Assembly (NCBI GenBank): GCA_003550325.1
Contig: QKWP01000430.1
Span: forward strand, 36,257 to 100,256
DNA: 64,000 nucleotides
DNA from: Gigaspora rosea
Taxonomy: Eukaryota; Glomeromycota; Glomeromycetes; Diversisporales; Gigasporaceae
Direction of reading: 5' to 3'
Below the pieces are notes generated by a model. It was not told the origin of the DNA. It saw only the letters and a list, made by a program, of their open reading frames with translations, and did not search any database. Positions 12,435-23,757 of this stretch are shown here, piece after piece; position 1 is the stretch's first letter; each line of letters begins with the position of its first letter. The position numbers were made by a program, and so were the translations under genes.

Positions 12435-15359
12435 ATGAGTTCAAAACCTGAAGCCAAAGATCTGTCCTGCTTTTTCGCTTTCTTTGCTAAAAAACATCCA
12501 AATAGTGACTTGCTAAAGCATGTTGAGAAATGTAGAGAAGAGAAGTGGCGAAATGCGTCTGCCACTGCGGCAAAAACAAGAATTACAGAAATGGCTGAGT
12601 ATTTTCCTGAATTAACTTCGTATCTTGATTCTATGGAGAGTTATTCTTTATGTGGAGGGCACTATAACCGGGTTATTGCTAAAAAGGCTTTTATTAATCA
12701 ATTAAAAAAAGAAACTGATTCAATTCTATCTTCAGGTGAACCCGAGAAAAAGAGATTAAAGTTTTCTAACGACGACGATAAGCTGAAAGTTTCTGAAAAA
12801 ACTTTCGTCGATTTTGGCGCACAAGTTGATTTATTTGAAAAAACTTTCGTCAATTTTGGCGCTCAAGTTGATTTATGTGAAAAAACTTGTACTGATTTTG
12901 GATCCTACATATACTTTTCAGATCCAAAGTGTGAAATTCTTCAAAGAAGAATTGATGAGTTAGAAAAAAATAACAAGCCATTATTAAGTGAAAATGAGGC
13001 ACTAAAAAAAAAGCTAAGCAAAAGATTTACTAACCAACAAGATCGCATTAATTCTATAATAGAAATTGCCCAAAAAGAACAAAGTAATTTATATGAAGAC
13101 ATAACGAATTTAATGAAAAATCAAGAGAGGTTTTGTTTAGATAATCTTTTAAAGTATTCTCCTTCCAAATGGCTTGCTGAGCGGAATCCGGTCGTCGTAA
13201 AGTTTATAGAAACTCTTACGCATAACGAGGGTGAACATCAGCACAGAGAAGAAAAGCTTTTCAAGCATGCAGTGGCAATTGATGCTATATATGGATCAAG
13301 GCATTTAAAATATGTATCAGCTATTAACTTAGCTACTTCGGCAATTAAGTACTCGTTAGCAAGGTCAAAAATGATCGTTGACATCGATAACCATATTATT
13401 AGCTCTGGTAGTTATACGAAGTTCAATAGTTGGTTAGAAAGTTTAGCTGGAGAACAACTACAACTTCCAGAAGGTTTTTTGTTTTTGGCTTTTGAAAATG
13501 AACAGAAAGGTCAAAAAAATTACTTGGATCGTGGGCATAATACGGTCATATTCCATACGGTTACGAGTTTCGTTGCATTTAATTATAGCAGAAATAATAA
13601 TATTCAGAGTGTAAATCCTTGGCTATATACTGAGCTTGACCAAAAACAATATGAAGAGTTATTTCATTTATCATCAGGTATGAATGATGAAATTAATAAA
13701 GAACTTACTAATTATCTTTCAACTATTTTAGGCGAGCTTTGTGTTGAGAAAAATCAAGAAACGAATGCAATCGACGAATTGGTTCATCATCAAAGTCAAA
13801 TAGGACATATGAAAAAATGCACAGTTTGCCAGACCTCCAATATTGATAACAAGAAACGAGTTTGCCCTGAATGCCATAATAAATTACCAACGATTGCTGA
13901 GATAATCGACAAACAACATAAGATCATAAATGCCGCCGAAAAATCAACTGTCATTTCTCCTTACGTTTTTAAACAACGATCAGTTCCGGAAAGTGAAGTC
14001 CATACGCCACAAATATTCGTTCCTGATCCAATAGGAATTAATCCAAACTCGATTGATAACGTTAGAAAAGTTCTTGAGCATATTAAAGAAATATCTGGAG
14101 TTAAAGATGATAGCCGTAAATGGGTTGTAGTTACCTGTGATGGTGTACCGTATCACCATATACAAAAAATGAAAAAAGATTTTCCTTGGCTCATATTAAT
14201 TCCGGGTGCTCTTCATGAAGAAATGAATATGTTAAAGGCATTCGTCGAATTAAATTGGAATATTGATATAAGAGATTTTGCTAAGTGCCAAGGATATCGA
14301 ACTGAAAATCAACTCCAGTTTTTCAAAAAATGCTCTGACCATCATAAGTCGTGGGATTCTATATGTAATATATATAGGCACGCGATGGTATCCGAATTAA
14401 TGTGGCCATATGTTATCTCAGAAGAAAATCCTTCTGTTGAAGGCTATTTAAAATGGGCTCAAAATCAAACTGATCATATGTTTAGGTTAAAGTATGAACA
14501 GGTTTTTATTTATTTGCAAGCAATTATTAACTTTCGTACCAGTGTTCGTTTTAATAGGCCTTTGCTAAGATTTGCAGCAAGATGAATATTCGCGCCTATT
14601 TGGTCTGCTCGACGGCATCCAATCTATTGACTAATCGAAGTTACTGATGAAGAACAAATGCTACGATTAAAGCCTGAAATTCGAAATCTAATCCAAGAAA
14701 GGATTGTTACTTCGCGATCCAAACTTTCAAATCAACATCAAGGCCATGATGCAATACTTGAAGAAATTAATAAATCACTAAAATCATTAATTCCTCCAAT
14801 ACCTTCACAACGTCATTGGGAAATTGCGGCACGTAATTGTACTAAATTTTCGAAATTGCGTACTAATATTTTTAATATAATAGGATACTCTGAAAGTGAA
14901 GTCAATGAGCCTCGTACACGTCCTGGTTTTACTGTTGAATCACGTCGATTTCGGGTTCAAATAAGAAAAGCCAACTTTGTAAATCCAACTGCCGATAATC
15001 GTGATTTTCAAAATCTAGGTGGAGAATTGACGTTAAGCGAAGAAATGATAAGATTTAGTGAAATCGCACGTATGAAGAGAATTGAGTTTATTAAAGCCAA
15101 ATTAATTGAAAAAACACCATTAGGAATTTGGCGTCCAATTCCTGTAACATGCGAAGAGGCAGAACTTCAGAAAAGTGAAAGCTCTTTAAAAAAATCACAA
15201 ATTCTATCTATTATTAACTCTTTAACTCCTTCTTTAGGTGATTTAGATCGATCGCGCTTTCGTGGTTTATCAAATAAGTCCCGTGAAGATTTGGTGGATA
15301 TTCTCCAAGAAATCAGAAATATATTAGCGGGAAATAGCATTGATGCTAATGAAGTATAA
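12435..15359 (+). pseudogene. Putative transposase of an unclassified family, frameshifted
   Basis: The first frame (12435-14585, 716 codons) has an N-terminal basic/aromatic segment (SCFFAFFAKKHPNSDLLKHV), three tandem 14-residue repeats of the type EKTFVDFGAQVDLF at residues about 120-165, and a coiled-coil-like stretch at about 170-220. A zinc ribbon follows (CTVCQTSN ... RVCPEC, residues about 461-480). A conserved-looking core has VVVTCDGVPYHHIQ, LILIPGALHEEMNMLKAF and CSDHHKSWDSI. The second frame (14658-15359, 233 codons) continues with a basic region. About 70 bp around 14583-14655 hold two frame changes that separate them. The core resembles uncharacterised transposon-type proteins I associate with cnidarians and sponges, and loosely fungal DUF6589-type proteins (from memory, unverified). 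Acidic residues in these motifs could form an RNase H-fold active site. Its position between TIRs supports a transposase. Confidence 0.65.
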
Positions 15360-16048
15360 TTAGGGACTTTTTCTTGAAGATTTGTATTATTTAAAAGAGT
15401 AAAACAATGTAACTTTAATATAGTTCAGTAGTAAATGTAATATCTTTATTAATAAAAAATATAATCTATTACACAAAATCATGAATTTTATACGTTTAAT
15501 GTGTTTGCTACAATTAAGTAATAATGAAGTAATTTATGACGACAAAGATCGTAATAGCTACATAACTATGATCTAGAACGAAAAAAGCCACTAACAAAAT
15601 TTACCAGCAAAGACGAAACCACACCACCGATGAAGCTAAGGAAACTATCTAATACGACGACGATCTCTCACTGTCACCTGAAAAGAAAAAGAAAATGTTA
15701 GCCCAATATTGCAATATTTGATCAGTCAGATTTAATTCGTTATTCGAATAAGCAAAGCGGGAATAAAATTTACACCTCTTAACGCTGTAATGCCGTAATA
15801 CTGTAAAGTCTTGATTTCCGGATTTAAATTTAACATGTAACTCTTGCTGTAGTGTCGCCTCAGAGAACAGCGCCGTAGCTATATATATATATGGACGTAC
15901 GTACATACCTTAGCTTTGCGATTAATATAGGCTCTATTTGATTGGCTAATTATTCATAGTTCGTAGAACAATCTGGAATGAAGTTTAGAATAATCCAACA
16001 GATAATCATTACTAAATAAGGTGCGATCATCAATTACCAAATCTGGTA
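15360..16048. other. Non-coding 3' part of the unclassified transposon
   Basis: AT-rich sequence between the coding region and the right TIR. Short minus-strand open frames (15649-15906 and 15954-16172) look like chance frames. Confidence 0.45.
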
Positions 16049-16229
16049 AAATCCCCGACTGTATTAATAACAACCAAATAAGTAAACAATAGTAAGACAA
16101 ACAGATAAACAAAGAATACACGTGAAAAGTAGAGTTTTTCAGGTAGATAATTCTAGAAAGATAGATATTCAACCAACAGCAACAATTTTTGAAAAATCTA
16201 GAAATAGTATAGTACTTTTTAAGGAAACA

Positions 16230-17723
16230 ATGAAATTAGAAATTATAAAAAATTTGTACACCAAACCACATGAAGAAGTAAACAGATTTCAAGATGAACA
16301 AAAATATTTAAATCTTAAAATAGAAAAAAACATAGCCAAATATATTGGTATAAATGATCCCAATTTTATAGCGACTATTCGGCGCACAATTGAGCTTTAT
16401 AAATGGATTCAACAAAAGAAAACACGTAAGGAACAACTAACATATGAAGAACAAGTACTTATAGAAGAGAAACCAGAAGAAAGAGAACTACCAACTATGG
16501 AAAGTATCATAAAAGAAGGGCGCGACGTAGCAATTAAGAAAAGAAGTCTGGAAAACCTCGACAGTACAAGCAACAAAAAGAAAACTGATAACAGAATCAG
16601 AGTTGCAGAAATGAATTTAAATAAAAGTGAGTTAGAGATTCTAGTAGAAGACAAATCAGAAGAGGCAGAAGAGAAGGCAACACTACTTTATGCAGAATGT
16701 GGATGTCTAGATTATGGTACAGAGAACACCAAGGAAATGATTAGTATTTTTAATGCAAAAGAAAATTTTTTCAAAAGTAAAGCAAAAGAAAGCACAGAAA
16801 CAATATTAACGGAAACGAGTATAACTAGTACAGCTATGAACAGAGGAAACAAAAGCGATATGGATATAGATAGAAGTGTCAACAACACAAAATTAGAGTT
16901 ACAAACTAGCTTAACATTGTGGGATCTCCCTGCAGACTCAAGATTCGCAAAGATTAGACGATGCTTTAATCATTTTGGCAGAGTCATTTCTACGGAATGG
17001 AAGGACTTCAACAAAACAAGAGCAGTTTTCATTCATATACAATGCAGAAATAAGGAAAAAAAGGAAAACCTACAAAGTCTATGGTCCCTACACTACGAAG
17101 AAGGAAGATTATGCAGACTAACACCAGGCAAATTTGATGCAGAACTTTTGAAAAAAAGGAAAGAACATAGAGCAATTCTTAGAGGGCTCCCCCATATAGC
17201 TTTGGAAGCAGCCCTTTTACGACAGTTAGGGAGAATGAAAGCCAAAATGGTTTTCATCCCTAAAAATAGCAACGGTAATCAAAGAAGTGCCGCATTCGTT
17301 TATTTCAAAAATAGTAAAGACCTAAACACAGCAATAGAAAATGTAGCTTGGTACTATAATACGAAACTTAAATGGAGTACGTCTAACAAGAGGAGTCTGT
17401 CAGAGGTTACACAAAATCAAGAAAAAGCAAAGAGAAATACTAGATATACAGAAAGATTGGAGAAAGAGAATTTCAAGCCTTATAAAAAGACAAGTCGTAA
17501 TAACTCACCTCTGGGAAGATCACAAGGGAAAAAGAAGGAATTTGTTAAAAATACAAGTAGAGACTCTAGCATTTCAAGATCTCGCAGTATATCTCGAAAG
17601 GCACTATCATATGTCGAGGCAGACCAAAAGACATCAAACCATGACAATGTACTCGAAGAAATTCTTAGAAGGCTTCGTAATATTGAAGAAAAACAGGGAA
17701 CTTATGTTCCCTATCGCTCCTAA
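16230..17723 (+). CDS. LINE ORF1, RNA-binding protein (497 aa)
   Basis: Intact frame. I choose the ATG at 16230; the frame is open upstream to 16122 but has no ATG there. The N-terminal half is charged and helical. Two RRM-like folds follow: residues about 228-275 (LTLWDLPADSR ... AVFIHIQC) and about 314-372 (HRAILRGLPHIALEAALL ... SAAFVYFKNS). The C-terminus is basic and Ser/Arg-rich (SISRSRSISRKA), ending in a short coiled coil. This suits an ORF1 that packages the element's RNA into a ribonucleoprotein. Its stop at 17723 is about 20 bp before the first usable ORF2 ATG (17744), while another frame stays open across the junction, so ORF2 was probably expressed by reinitiation or frameshifting. 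Confidence 0.75.
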   Translation: MKLEIIKNLYTKPHEEVNRFQDEQKYLNLKIEKNIAKYIGINDPNFIATIRRTIELYKWIQQKKTRKEQLTYEEQVLIEEKPEERELPTMESIIKEGRDVAIKKRSLENLDSTSNKKKTDNRIRVAEMNLNKSELEILVEDKSEEAEEKATLLYAECGCLDYGTENTKEMISIFNAKENFFKSKAKESTETILTETSITSTAMNRGNKSDMDIDRSVNNTKLELQTSLTLWDLPADSRFAKIRRCFNHFGRVISTEWKDFNKTRAVFIHIQCRNKEKKENLQSLWSLHYEEGRLCRLTPGKFDAELLKKRKEHRAILRGLPHIALEAALLRQLGRMKAKMVFIPKNSNGNQRSAAFVYFKNSKDLNTAIENVAWYYNTKLKWSTSNKRSLSEVTQNQEKAKRNTRYTERLEKENFKPYKKTSRNNSPLGRSQGKKKEFVKNTSRDSSISRSRSISRKALSYVEADQKTSNHDNVLEEILRRLRNIEEKQGTYVPYRS

Positions 17724-17743
17724 TATTCGCCAAGGGCGTCCCA

Positions 17744-18630
17744 ATGAAAGTATGCAAGCCCTCAGGCTTGCACATACAGGAGGCATCCTCATCTCTCAAT
17801 AATACAATAAGCCCACTCTCACAAAATAATCATTTTTTCAAAGTAGGATGCCACAACATTAATGGGCTTAAAAGTAATAGTTTTAAAAGTGTTATAATAT
17901 CAGAATGGGCATTAGAAAAAAATCTAGATATTATTGGTATTGCGGAAACAAATATTAGTAGTAAAGAAGGGATTTTTTTGGACTTTAATAGAGAGAATTT
18001 TGTTGGTTTTTGGTCAAATACGGAGAAAGAAAAGAAAAAAGGATCTGGTGTAGGACTTCTGATTCACAAAAAGTGGGAGAGACACCTAGGTCAAGTTAAA
18101 AAGGATTCACCATACTATTTAGAAGCGACATTTCTCTTTAAACAACTAGAGTTAATAATCATTATGGTATACATACCACCAAACAATAAAGAAATCACAA
18201 GGGCAGTTCAACAAAGTATCGTCAAAAAAGTAGCCCAAGGATCCCAAAGAAGCCAATATATTATCATGGGGATTTTAACTATGTCCCTGATCAAAACCTG
18301 GACAGGAAATGCCCAAGATTGCAGCACAAAAAATTTCCTTTGTATAAATAGTTGTATAAGCAAGAGTTCGTAGATTCGTATCGAGTAATCAACCCAGATA
18401 GCAAGGAATTTACATGGTCAAGACAGGATCAAAGCTCAAGAATAGATCAAAATTGGACATCAAAGGAGCTTAGCCTAGGAATAGTGGAAGCTAAAATAGA
18501 GGAGATGAGTACTTGGACAAACAGTGACCACAATGCAGCCGTAGTAAAAATTCACCTTGGGCACCTGATCGAGAAAAAGAACCTCTCCACAATAAAGCAA
18601 CGTGGACAAAAAAAAACAATCTATCTTTAA
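17744..18630 (+). pseudogene. LINE ORF2 part 1, AP-like endonuclease domain, frameshifted
   Basis: Exonuclease-endonuclease-phosphatase domain that nicks target DNA. Motifs in order are VGCHNINGLKS, IIGIAETNIS (catalytic Glu), GSGVGLLIHKKW, IIIMVYIPPNN, then a frameshift near 18270 where one G appears lost so that the GDFN motif is read only in the next frame. The downstream frame (18352-18630) gives SRIDQNW and the terminal SDHNAAVV (catalytic Asp-His). A further frame change in the A-run near 18610 ends it. The order and spacing match APE-type LINE endonucleases. Confidence 0.8.
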
Positions 18631-18762
18631 GACAAGACAAGCGCAGAAGATTGGGAAAACTATGCGACAGTTCTTCAAAGTTCCTTAAAAGATAACCAGG
18701 CCATAAAGAGAATAAATATAGTACAACCAGGAACCATTATAGGAAAGAAAGAACTTGATCAA

Positions 18763-21700
18763 ATGTGGGACGTCATTCACAATGCAATAATAAAAGCAGC
18801 CAACCAAACCTTACCAAGGAAAAAAGTATTAAACACAGGCTGTAGTAGGAAAAAATCCAAAACAAAAACGGATCTAGAAAAAAGCATACTGGACTTGGGC
18901 AAGGTTATTAGAAATATCCGTGACAAAAAAACTTCTAAACCAAATTTTAGCATAATAGATTCAGCAAACAATACTATTTTGAACATAAATAGAACCCTAG
19001 ATCTAGAAATAGATATGATTCAAGCCCAAAATCTAGACGAAGGAGAGCAGGACTTAAGAGGATGAAAAAAGATCTTGGAAAAAAAATGCTTATTAGAAAA
19101 TATAAGTAGTAGAAACAAGGAAATTCAGGAAAAGATTGAAAGACGGTGCGAGATGATAGATAACAACCAGGGTCAAATACTGAATAGTTTGCTAAATAAG
19201 CCATACAATAAAATTGTGCTTAATAAAATAATTATAGAAAATCAAGATCACAGTCGAGAACTCATTACAGAACCTGAAGACGTTATGCAGCATACAGAAA
19301 AACACTTTCAAACTCAGTACAAGAAAAGAAACGCAAATCCAAACCGCATGTCCCAAGCATAGAAAGAAATGTATAAACCTTTAAGTTTCATACAAGAGAA
19401 CTGGTATGAGGACCTTTTACAAGAAATATCTGAAGAAGAATGGGACCAAATGCTAAGTAGCTTAAGTATAAAATCGGCACCAGGTATTTCGGGAATAAGT
19501 TACATTCTGATAAAGAAAGCGGATAGCAAAACACATGCTATTTTTAGAAATTTTGCACTAGCATGTATACAAACCGGTTTGATCCCAAATAAGTGGAAAG
19601 TGGCCCAACTGTATGCAATTCCTAAAAACGAAGATTGGGGGTACAATCTCAATAATATAAGGCCCATTGCACTCCTAGAAACGTTTAGGAAATGTGTCAC
19701 AAAAATCTTCACAATGCGTCTCTCAAGAATTTTTAAAGAAAATGCAGTGCTAAGGGGTTTCAATTTCGCTGGACTTCCGGGCTGCTCAACGGAAGCTCCT
19801 ATACATATCATAAATTCGATTATAGGAGAAACATTGGAAAAAGGAAAAGAGCTTTGGATACTCTTGCAAGACATGCAAAAAGCTTTCGATTCGGTGTCAT
19901 TAGAAATGTTGGAAAAAGCTCTTTTACGATTAAAGCTCCCGTCTACTGCAATTAATTTCATTCTAGATCTCTTTGGTGAACGTCAGCTTAAAATTATTAT
20001 GGCCTTCGGACTTAGCAACGGCTTTAAAGCCATAGATGGAATAGACCAGGGGGAAGTAGTATCACCCTTGGTCTGGAGGGTTTTTTATGATCTGCTTTTG
20101 TGTTATGTACAAAATGAAACCAACTTGGGCTACGATCTGAGTTTGGGTAAACATGAGGCATATCCTACAAACTATTCAACCCGATGTGCTGCAATTGCTT
20201 ATGCTGACGATACAACGTGGGTAGCCAGCAACAAGCAACAGCTAGAAGCGACCTTAAAGATTGCGGAGGAGTTTTACAAGATAAACGATATAAAGATCAA
20301 CCCCAAGAAGTCTAAGTTAGTAGCACTTAATACAAGAGAGGAAAAGTCGATCCTTCTATCACAAAACAAAATCATAGCAGAAGGGAAAGATACCCTAGTG
20401 CGATTTCTAGGTGTTTGGTTGAACCAGAGGAAGAATGAGAAGCTTATAAAAGCAAAAGCGAAATGGATTTTGCAACAATTTTGTGAAACATTATATCACA
20501 AAAAATTGACGCTTAGCCAACTCTCATACATCAATAACATGTGTATTCTTCCCAAACTGAGCTACATTTTACAAACAACCAATTTTTCACGAAAGAATTT
20601 AGACGAAATTCAGCAACCTTTTCTAAGAATGGTGAAAAACAAAATAGAATTCGCACGTTCAACAAGTAATTGCCTAGTAACTCACCAAAATTTAGGCAAC
20701 TGTAAGAAACTTAGCGATGAAGTCTTCACAAAGCAAATAACAGGCCTGATATATAGGTTAAATAGTACAGGAATCGAGGCAAACGTCGCGAAGAAACGCA
20801 TTACACAAGGTTGGTTTTTAGCAGCACTAAGCGAAAGATCTCCTAAAGAGTCAGACATAGTAACTCTAGAGAAACTATGGAAAGGCAATTTGGACTGCTC
20901 AATCTGCCTCAAAGCAAAAGAGAGAGACCTCGAAATAACACTGACTGAAGACACTATCACTCCAGAAATCGCTTTGGTCAAAATAAAGAGCTTACTATCA
21001 CCAAAAAGCTTTTATCGTTCATACAAGCACTTAAATAAATTTAGTCTGACATATTTTGGGCAATTAATCAACTTTGAAGGAAGAAACATGATTACTTGGC
21101 AACAATTAAAAAAAGTCTTAGGCCTTTCAAGTCAGGGAAAGAAAGCTTTTTGGTTCGCTGAACTAGAAAGAGAAGTAATTATAGAAACAGACACAAGAGA
21201 AATTGCAGCAAGTCTTAATATGCCAGAACCGAATTCGCTAGCCCTGGAGATCAAAAAGACCCTCATTTCAGAGGACCGACGGGTAAAGGATTGGGTCATA
21301 TATAATAGTGATCTAAGTAAACAAGAATATGGTAGAATAACACAGAAGGGTAAAAAAGAAGTATGTGTCGAACATTGGCGTGATAGTTTATCTCAAAAGT
21401 CAGCAAATGTCTGCATTGTCAAATGCGAAGGCTGTCAATTTGGAGAAGAAAGTAGTAAAGGTGTCTGTGCAAGCTGGATCAAGAAAGAAAATGTCGTAGG
21501 GGTGCTCCCAAGGCCATATAGAGAAGGAGATAAACGTAAATTCCCAATAAATGTGGATATGGTTTCTGGGGCAAGAAAAAAGAAAAGAATAAGTAGTATA
21601 GGTTCAAAAGAACAAATTTTCAGTAATATTAGCATAGTCAATTGTTTGGAAATAGAATTAATTTTGAAGGAGAAGCTAGAGAGTGAAACAGAGTATCTTT

Positions 21701-22934
21701 TAGTAAATAGTTTTAGGAAAAACTTAGATAGGAAATGTGAACGGTTCATTTTTTACACAGACGGTTCTCTAGTAGAGAGTTTGAGTAACATTAATTCCTG
21801 TTGCACGATGGGAGCTGGGTGGGTTCAATTAAACGATACAGAGGAAAAAATTTTGGATACAATGTCAATTAAAGCATTCCAATGGCCATCATCAACAAAG
21901 GCAGAACTCTTAGCAATATGGACCATGCTCTTAACAATTCCAAGCGAAGCAGAAGTTATAGTTTACACAGATAGTCTGGCAGCAATCTGCGCGATGGAAT
22001 CAGGATTCTCTCTTGAACCAGCAAGAAGGGCGCTAAAGCGATCTAATTTTCTTCTGACGGAAAAAATCATAGATCTAATAAGAACTAAGAACATTACCCT
22101 TGAGCTCAACAAGGTGAAAGCGCACAGCAACAACAAATGGAACGATTTGGCGGACAAACTAGCAAAGAAAGGTTGTGAAGCATCAGAAACAATTCAAGTA
22201 GAATTAGGAGAAAGTTCAAGATTCCAAAGTGTTTTATATTGGAAAAATCGGCTAGTAGAGATACCGCCTCGAGTTTTTATCAAAACACTCAACAATATGT
22301 ATATAGGTGCTGAGTGGCATCTTTCACAAAGTCTGTATAGTACAGTACAAAACAATTTGTACAATAACAAAAGCTTTCGATGCTTTGGAAGAAGCTCAAG
22401 GAAGTAACCGGTATACAAGGTTCAACAACCAGAAGAAGTAAAAAAGCCTGTTTTATTATCAAGTGCCTTTCAGAAAATCTACCTCTCCTCGACCTATTAA
22501 ATAAGAGAAGACCAGACTTATATGAATCTTCAAACTGTCTGAGCTGCAATTCAGAATCCAAGGAAGCACATAACCATTTGGCGGAATGTGAAGGCTATGA
22601 AGTTTCATGGTGGAGTATTCAATCGGTAGCAGCAGAATTTGCTTGGAACAACCTGTCAAAAGACGTTCAAAAACGATTATCCAAACAGAAGCTAACAAAC
22701 CTAATTTTTGGAGAAAATCAAGAGGAGATGATTAGCATACGGAAAGGTCTGATTAAGGGTTTGTTCTGTGACAAAGTTCAGTTAAGAATCCAGAAGCAGC
22801 TTCGCTCTAACAAAATAACGAGTCGCATTATTGAAGAAATTTTAAACATAACATGGAACAGTCTTTTTGAAATCATTTGGAAAGACCGCTGCCAGACAGT
22901 AAATGAATGGGAGGAAAAAAGAGGCATTGTATGA
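18763..22934 (+). pseudogene. LINE ORF2 part 2, reverse transcriptase and RNase H
   Basis: One frame runs from 18763 to 22407, broken by TGA at 19063 and TAG at 19360, then shifts near 22380 into the frame ending at 22934. RT motifs are IKSAPGISGIS, LLQDMQKAFDS (first catalytic Asp), GIDQGEVVSPLVWR and IAYADDTTWVA (YADD active site, near 20200). The RNase H domain follows with FYTDGS, SSTKAELLAIW, VYTDSLAAI and WNDLADKLAKKG, giving the Asp-Glu-Asp-Asp set (about 21750-22165). The C-terminal part has a Cys/His cluster (CLSCNSESKEAHNHLAEC) typical of LINE ORF2 tails. RNase H after RT places it with I/Tad1-like rather than L1-like elements. Confidence 0.87.
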
Positions 22935-23336
22935 AAAGAAAAACAGAGGAAAAGGACTAGACAGAAGGGAGGAAAAAAGAAGTATGAAGAAAGCAAAACT
23001 TCGGAAGGCCAAAAAGAACGTAAAGAGAAGTGGAAAAAAAAGGTTTCAGAAAAACTTAAAATGATGGGAAGTTTGGTGGAAGAAGGGATGTTAGGCTTCA
23101 TCGAGAGGAGTAAAAAGCCCTTTTGGTTTGGCTGCTGATGGGTCACCACTGAAACCTGTTTCATTAGGGAAACAGTGCGACAGGATACACTTAGGTCCTT
23201 TATAGGAAACCGAGTGGTGTTAGGCTTACATGAGAAAGAACCGAATATCTTGTAAATTTATTTTAGCATAGTATTCTCCTGTTCACTCGCAAGTATCTAG
23301 CGGACTCATCAAAGAATAAAAAAAAAAATATATATA
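22935..23336 (+). other. LINE 3' untranslated region and A-rich tail
   Basis: Purine-rich sequence (22935-23110), then a non-coding 3' end that stops in an A-run at about 23317-23328 followed by a TA run at the target duplication. Confidence 0.65.
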
Positions 23337-23350
23337 TATATTATTAACTA

Positions 23351-23757
23351 CATATGGCTTAGTTAGAAGTACGAGTAACATGGTTAACCATTTCTACCAT
23401 TTCTACCATTTCTACTATTTCTACTATTTCTGCCATTTGTACTATTGTAACTAATAGCTGTAAAAAGATATATAAACCCTAGATTCTCCCTTCCTACATA
23501 TTAGACTCAGATTCCTCTCCTTCTCTCTTTAACGCCTAAAAATAGTTATATCTCTTGCATATTATTATCTAAATAAATAAAATATATCTTTGAGCAATAA
23601 ATATACTCTTGTTATTTAATAAATATATACTGAACTGCTCTAGTGAAATAATATACTACTTCCATACTGCTTTATATCTTTTCTGACCCTTACAAGATCC
23701 CTGTCGCTGTGCGCTGTGTTGCAAGTACTATATTGAAGGCTATAGTTGCTTGTAACA
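23351..23757 (+). repeat. Left LTR, 3' fragment
   Basis: It continues the LTR after the LINE and matches 40965-41387. It contains a 9-bp tandem repeat (CCATTTCTA-type, 23384-23446, about 7 units) that has more units in the right LTR (about 41000-41075). A TATATAAACC promoter-like box lies at about 23470. It ends CTTGTAACA. Confidence 0.88.

Larger units (their letters stand above)
12170..16061 (+). mobile_element. Unclassified 3.9-kb DNA transposon inside the LINE leader
   Basis: It has 14-bp perfect terminal inverted repeats, CAGTCGGGGATTTT at 12170-12183 and its complement at 16048-16061. It is flanked by TATTA on both sides (12165-12169 and 16062-16066), so the target duplication is 5 bp, or TA with chance extension. 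Joining the flanks yields a continuous LINE leader. It carries one long coding region (12435-15359). The trailing 15360-16061 is non-coding. I cannot assign the superfamily from ends or protein. Confidence 0.82.
11849..23336 (+). mobile_element. Full-length LINE (APE-type, with RNase H) inserted in the left LTR
   Basis: It is flanked by a perfect 14-bp duplication, TATATTATTAACTA (11835-11848 and 23337-23350), and ends in an A-run plus AT tail (about 23317-23336), as expected from target-primed reverse transcription. It carries a 5' leader (11849-12169, resuming 16062-16229), an RNA-binding ORF1, and an ORF2 with endonuclease, reverse transcriptase, RNase H and a C-terminal Cys/His region. 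This layout matches the Tad1/I groups of fungal LINEs; I cannot settle the clade by eye. Net of the nested DNA transposon it is about 7.6 kb. Several frameshifts and stops inactivate ORF2. Confidence 0.88.

Noticed and set aside
19500..19961. Minus-strand open frame of 153 residues
   Set aside because: Antisense shadow of the LINE reverse transcriptase, which has all RT motifs on the plus strand.
22778..23164. Minus-strand open frame of 128 residues in the LINE tail
   Set aside because: Low-complexity Phe/Ser-rich reading of the purine-rich 3' UTR in antisense.
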